Assembly: GCA_958413985.1 (NCBI GenBank) | Contig: CATYVZ010000007.1 | Coordinates: forward strand, 1 to 64,000 | DNA from: an uncultured Bacilli bacterium | GTDB lineage: Bacteria > Bacillota_I > Bacilli_A > RF39 > UBA660 | Length of the DNA stretch: 64,000 nt | Direction: 5' to 3' | Shown here: positions 61,108-64,000 of the stretch, one piece after another | Layout of the letters: each line of letters opens with the position of its first letter | How positions within the stretch are numbered: the stretch's first letter is position 1 | The notes under the pieces: generated by a model | What the model saw: only the letters and a program-made list of their open reading frames with translations | Database searches by the model: none | What the model was told of the DNA's origin: nothing | Translations under genes and position numbers: made by a program

Positions 61108-63493
61108 AAACCGTACTGATATACTCCAACAATCTTAAAAATAATTTGACGAATTTTTTCTCTAAACCTTTATTGCCAAGCTTTCTTATAGCTATTCTTT
61201 TTTTCTTAATCGGTAAATCACTAAAGATAATTTCAGCCACTTTTTCTTTAATAGTAGTTTCAATTTGTAAATCTTCTAAGATACCATCAATGTCATCGTT
61301 GATTAGTCGGGTTGGATCAAACTCAATATCTTTACCCTTACAATTAACTGTTAATTGGCTTATCGATTTAACATTTGCAATTTCTACTATGAAATCTGGA
61401 CCAGAAACATATGATTTACACTCGATCTGTTGTTTATTTTCATAAACGACAATATCCGTAGCTTGTTTAGCATTTCTAAAAACCAACTTATAATTACGTC
61501 GCTCTGGAACAATGCCACTTTTCCCCTCTAGAGCTCTAATAATAACTGTATAGTTACTAGGCATATAGTTATACTCGATTTTAGTTAACAAATAAAAACC
61601 TTTCTTGTATAGACTAGATAGTCCATCATCTTCATATAACAAATATTCATTACTGATGCCAGGGAAAAAATGAATTTCCATGTTTTTGGGCGGATTAGTA
61701 TCATTGATACTATCGTTAGTTCCTAAAGGGATAATACTTCCAGCTTTAGCAAACACTGGATAATTTTGATCTTTATAAAATGCGACATAAGTATTATTAC
61801 CAGGATATTTTTGACCAGTAAAGAAATCATACCAAATACCTTCAGGCATATAAAACCGATGAACTACTCTATCCATAATATGATCTTTCTTTTTGGTAAT
61901 TGGACAGACAAACAACTGACTACCAAAATAATATTCATCACTATATAGTAAATCATCATACATTTCAGGAGCTACATAGTAAATTGGTTTTAAAATAGGG
62001 ACACCATCTTTAGTATATTTATAAGCCTCACTATATAAATAAGGTATTAGTTTATGCCTTAATTCTAAATAACTTTTTACTATACTCTGTGTCTTAACCC
62101 CCCAGCGCCATGGTTCTCTTTTGTAATATTTACCCTTATCAGCGCCAAACTTTAAAATTGGAGAGAATGTTCCTAATTGAACATATCTAATATATAATTC
62201 ATTGTCTTCGATTCCTTTAAAATATCCACCGATATCATGACTCCACCAACTGACGCCATTGTTAGTAGCACTAGCATTATATTTAGGTATTTGCTTTAAA
62301 GATTCCCAACTAACAATAGTCTTACCAGAATATAAAACTGGATAGCGATGTTGCGCTAAAGAATTACCATAACTTAAAAGCATCGGTCTTCTTTTATAGT
62401 TTCTTTCCATATCATAAAATTGATAGTGTTTTAAAAGAAAATCTTGCATACTGTTTTTACGATCATAGCTATTTAGCCAATAAAAATCGATACCTAAAGC
62501 ATCTAGAGGATGGATAAACATTTTTAAATAGACATCGACCCATCGTGGCTCTAAAACATTATATGGAATAACTCCGTTTTGATCGACTTCTAAGTACTTC
62601 TTAGCCTGTTCAAAATATTCATCTATATCATAAAAGCCTTCCGTTGGATCGATATTTAGACCGATTCTAATTCCTTGGGTATGAAGGTAAGAAATCATTT
62701 CATAAGGAGATTTAAATAATTGCTTGTTAAAAGTAAAACCCGTTATTAATTGCTTTTTATTAACATTAGGACGAATATGCCAATCTTTATCTAGCAATAT
62801 AATCGATACTGGAATATCATGTTTTTTAAAATTATCGACCAATTCTTTTAGAGTTAAATCATTATAATCTTTATTTCGACTCCACCAATTACCTAAAGCA
62901 AACCTAGGAATTAAACTAGGATAACCAGTTAAATTAAAATAATCTTTTAAACATAAATAGAAATCATTTAAATAAACAAATAAATAAATATCATAACCTT
63001 CAAAATCGTTATCGCGGAAAGTACCATCCAAATCGATTATTTTACTTTGCGAATCATCGATAGATACAAACCCATCTAAAGAATATAAACTTTTAGTATT
63101 TTCTATTTTGCCATCTTCGATCATTAGAGGTGCACTATAATTTTTAGCTTCAACATGGTTATAATACCATACTGAATTACTATTTAGTACCTCGACTTTC
63201 AAATTTTTACTGGTAGTGATTTTTTGTTCTTTTTTATATGATAATTTAAAATAATTAGTACTTATTTCAAGATAATATCGATCTTGTTTGACGTTGAAAT
63301 TAGGTTTAGTAAAATTTCTATTTAAAACTAATTGAGTCGGTGCATCTAAAAAAACGCCGTTTTCTCGATATTCAATTCTAATTAATCTTTCGCTTAAAAC
63401 AGTAAAACGATAATTTTTACCTTGAATAATACTATCATTATTAGGTTTTATTTTTTCATAATCCACTTTAAAGTGTTCACCTAAATTATACAT
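61106..63493 (-). CDS. glycoside hydrolase family 31 protein with Asn in the nucleophile position
   Basis: The 795-residue cytoplasmic protein has an N-terminal beta-sandwich (about 1-190), a (beta/alpha)8 barrel starting FALGNWWSRNKDY (about 200) and C-terminal beta domains. The acid/base block is NNGVSWWSHDIGGYFKG (about 410). The nucleophile strand, WWIDW in many relatives, reads DFYWLNSYD, with Asn (about 344) where Asp is expected. PYEMISYLHTQGIRIGLNID shows the normal barrel. The substrate would be an alpha-glucoside or alpha-xyloside if active. GGGGTG ribosome site. Confidence 0.85.
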   Translation of the reverse strand: MYNLGEHFKVDYEKIKPNNDSIIQGKNYRFTVLSERLIRIEYRENGVFLDAPTQLVLNRNFTKPNFNVKQDRYYLEISTNYFKLSYKKEQKITTSKNLKVEVLNSNSVWYYNHVEAKNYSAPLMIEDGKIENTKSLYSLDGFVSIDDSQSKIIDLDGTFRDNDFEGYDIYLFVYLNDFYLCLKDYFNLTGYPSLIPRFALGNWWSRNKDYNDLTLKELVDNFKKHDIPVSIILLDKDWHIRPNVNKKQLITGFTFNKQLFKSPYEMISYLHTQGIRIGLNIDPTEGFYDIDEYFEQAKKYLEVDQNGVIPYNVLEPRWVDVYLKMFIHPLDALGIDFYWLNSYDRKNSMQDFLLKHYQFYDMERNYKRRPMLLSYGNSLAQHRYPVLYSGKTIVSWESLKQIPKYNASATNNGVSWWSHDIGGYFKGIEDNELYIRYVQLGTFSPILKFGADKGKYYKREPWRWGVKTQSIVKSYLELRHKLIPYLYSEAYKYTKDGVPILKPIYYVAPEMYDDLLYSDEYYFGSQLFVCPITKKKDHIMDRVVHRFYMPEGIWYDFFTGQKYPGNNTYVAFYKDQNYPVFAKAGSIIPLGTNDSINDTNPPKNMEIHFFPGISNEYLLYEDDGLSSLYKKGFYLLTKIEYNYMPSNYTVIIRALEGKSGIVPERRNYKLVFRNAKQATDIVVYENKQQIECKSYVSGPDFIVEIANVKSISQLTVNCKGKDIEFDPTRLINDDIDGILEDLQIETTIKEKVAEIIFSDLPIKKKRIAIRKLGNKGLEKKFVKLFLRLLEYISTV

Positions 63494-63504
63494 AAATCAC
63501 CCCT

Positions 63505-64000
63505 TTATATTTCTTCTATTTTCATAAAATTAGTTGTCTTAACTTTTTTGAAAGGATAGCCTCCTGTAATTATAATGTTATCTTTAGTTGTCAATCCTAA
63601 CATTTCTTGAGCTAATTTTTTGCTTTTGAGAACGATAGCATCCAAACTTTTTAAATCATCGATCAAAACTGGATAAACTCCAAAATTTAAAGCTAATGAT
63701 TTAACGGTAGCGATATTAGGACTAGGCGCAACAATCGGACAAATTGGATGAAAGCGGCTTATTTTTTTAGCTGTATATCCGCTCATGGTTGGCGTAAAAA
63801 TAGCTTTACACTGTAAATTTAAAGCACATCCTGCTACACTGTATGCTAATGTTCCAGTCACATCGCGTTTTTCAGTTTGGATCGATTTTTGTAAAACACT
63901 GTTGTAATCAATATCCTTTTCAGCAGCCTTTATTATTCTTTCCATCATATTTAAAGCTTCAACCGGATATTTACCTACTGTTGTTTCTCCTGATAACATA
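63505..64000 (-). CDS. pyk: pyruvate kinase, C-terminal part (5' end outside the window)
   Basis: The visible 164 residues open with MLSGETTVGKYPVEALNMME, which follows the (D)AVMLSGET active-site helix of pyruvate kinase, and continue with the C-domain (YSVAGCALNLQCKAIF, TPTMSGYTAKKISRFHP). The gene continues past base 64000. Pyruvate kinase makes ATP and pyruvate from phosphoenolpyruvate and ADP. It ends 11 bases before the GH31 start. Confidence 0.95.
   Translation of the reverse strand, partial: MLSGETTVGKYPVEALNMMERIIKAAEKDIDYNSVLQKSIQTEKRDVTGTLAYSVAGCALNLQCKAIFTPTMSGYTAKKISRFHPICPIVAPSPNIATVKSLALNFGVYPVLIDDLKSLDAIVLKSKKLAQEMLGLTTKDNIIITGGYPFKKVKTTNFMKIEEI

Overview
The window looks like part of the chromosome of a very AT-rich (low G+C), Gram-positive, spore-forming member of the Bacilli/Mollicutes-related Firmicutes, probably a small-genome gut lineage. 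The evidence is a Bacillus-like gene complement and order (rpmF-DUF177-tmcAL, ruvA/ruvB/queA, yqeG/yqeH, nfo beside DUF2624), spore genes (gpr germination protease, a Cse60-like protein, SpoVD/SpoVE/SpoVB-like genes), strong AGGAGG-type ribosome binding sites, class B PBPs and SipW/TasA-type export. TGA is used as a true stop (for example gpr and fmt). The lineage assignment is inference.

Layout. 1-1391: the end of a collagen-like surface protein, a YgjV-family membrane protein and the orphaned 3' end of an ftsW/spoVE gene. 1390-10561: a 9.17-kb mobile element carrying a large serine recombinase, inserted inside that ftsW/spoVE gene. Both hybrid attachment sites can be read and removing the element restores the frame exactly. 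Its cargo is a WYL regulator plus a tightly overlapping nine-gene operon: methyltransferase-like protein, phosphoribosyltransferase, two NUDIX hydrolases, radical SAM enzyme, thymidylate-kinase-like kinase, DegT-type aminotransferase, queuosine-precursor-type transporter and HAD phosphatase. This reads like a small-molecule (nucleotide, base or amino-sugar) pathway and I do not recognise it as a described system. 10558-19469: cell-wall and sporulation genes (ftsW/spoVE 5' part, an HExxH protein, mraY, spoVD-like PBP, add, lipoprotein, SpoVB-like flippase, Cse60).

19512-23742: lipoprotein, YgjP-like metallopeptidase, and a polyphosphate-polymerase (VTC)/DUF4956/beta-helix trio. 23997-30678: a SipW-TasA-type secretion locus with a dockerin-bearing surface protein and two TasA/CalY-like paralogues made by a tandem duplication that also copied the start of sipW. 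30928-46601: housekeeping genes (efp, rpmG, PBP2, sod, nfo, gpr, rpsT, a KinB-like kinase, rodA, rpmF, tmcAL, marR, miaA, a glycosyltransferase). 46670-53926: queA, ruvB, HAD, ruvA, two small membrane proteins, fmt, priA. 54056-54967: a second collagen-like gene split by an in-frame TGA. 55048-64000: yqeH, yqeG, metG, leuS, a small membrane protein, a GH31 protein lacking the usual nucleophile, and the 3' part of pyk.

Most genes lie on the minus strand in long operons ended by clear rho-independent terminators. I saw no rRNA, tRNA or CRISPR array.
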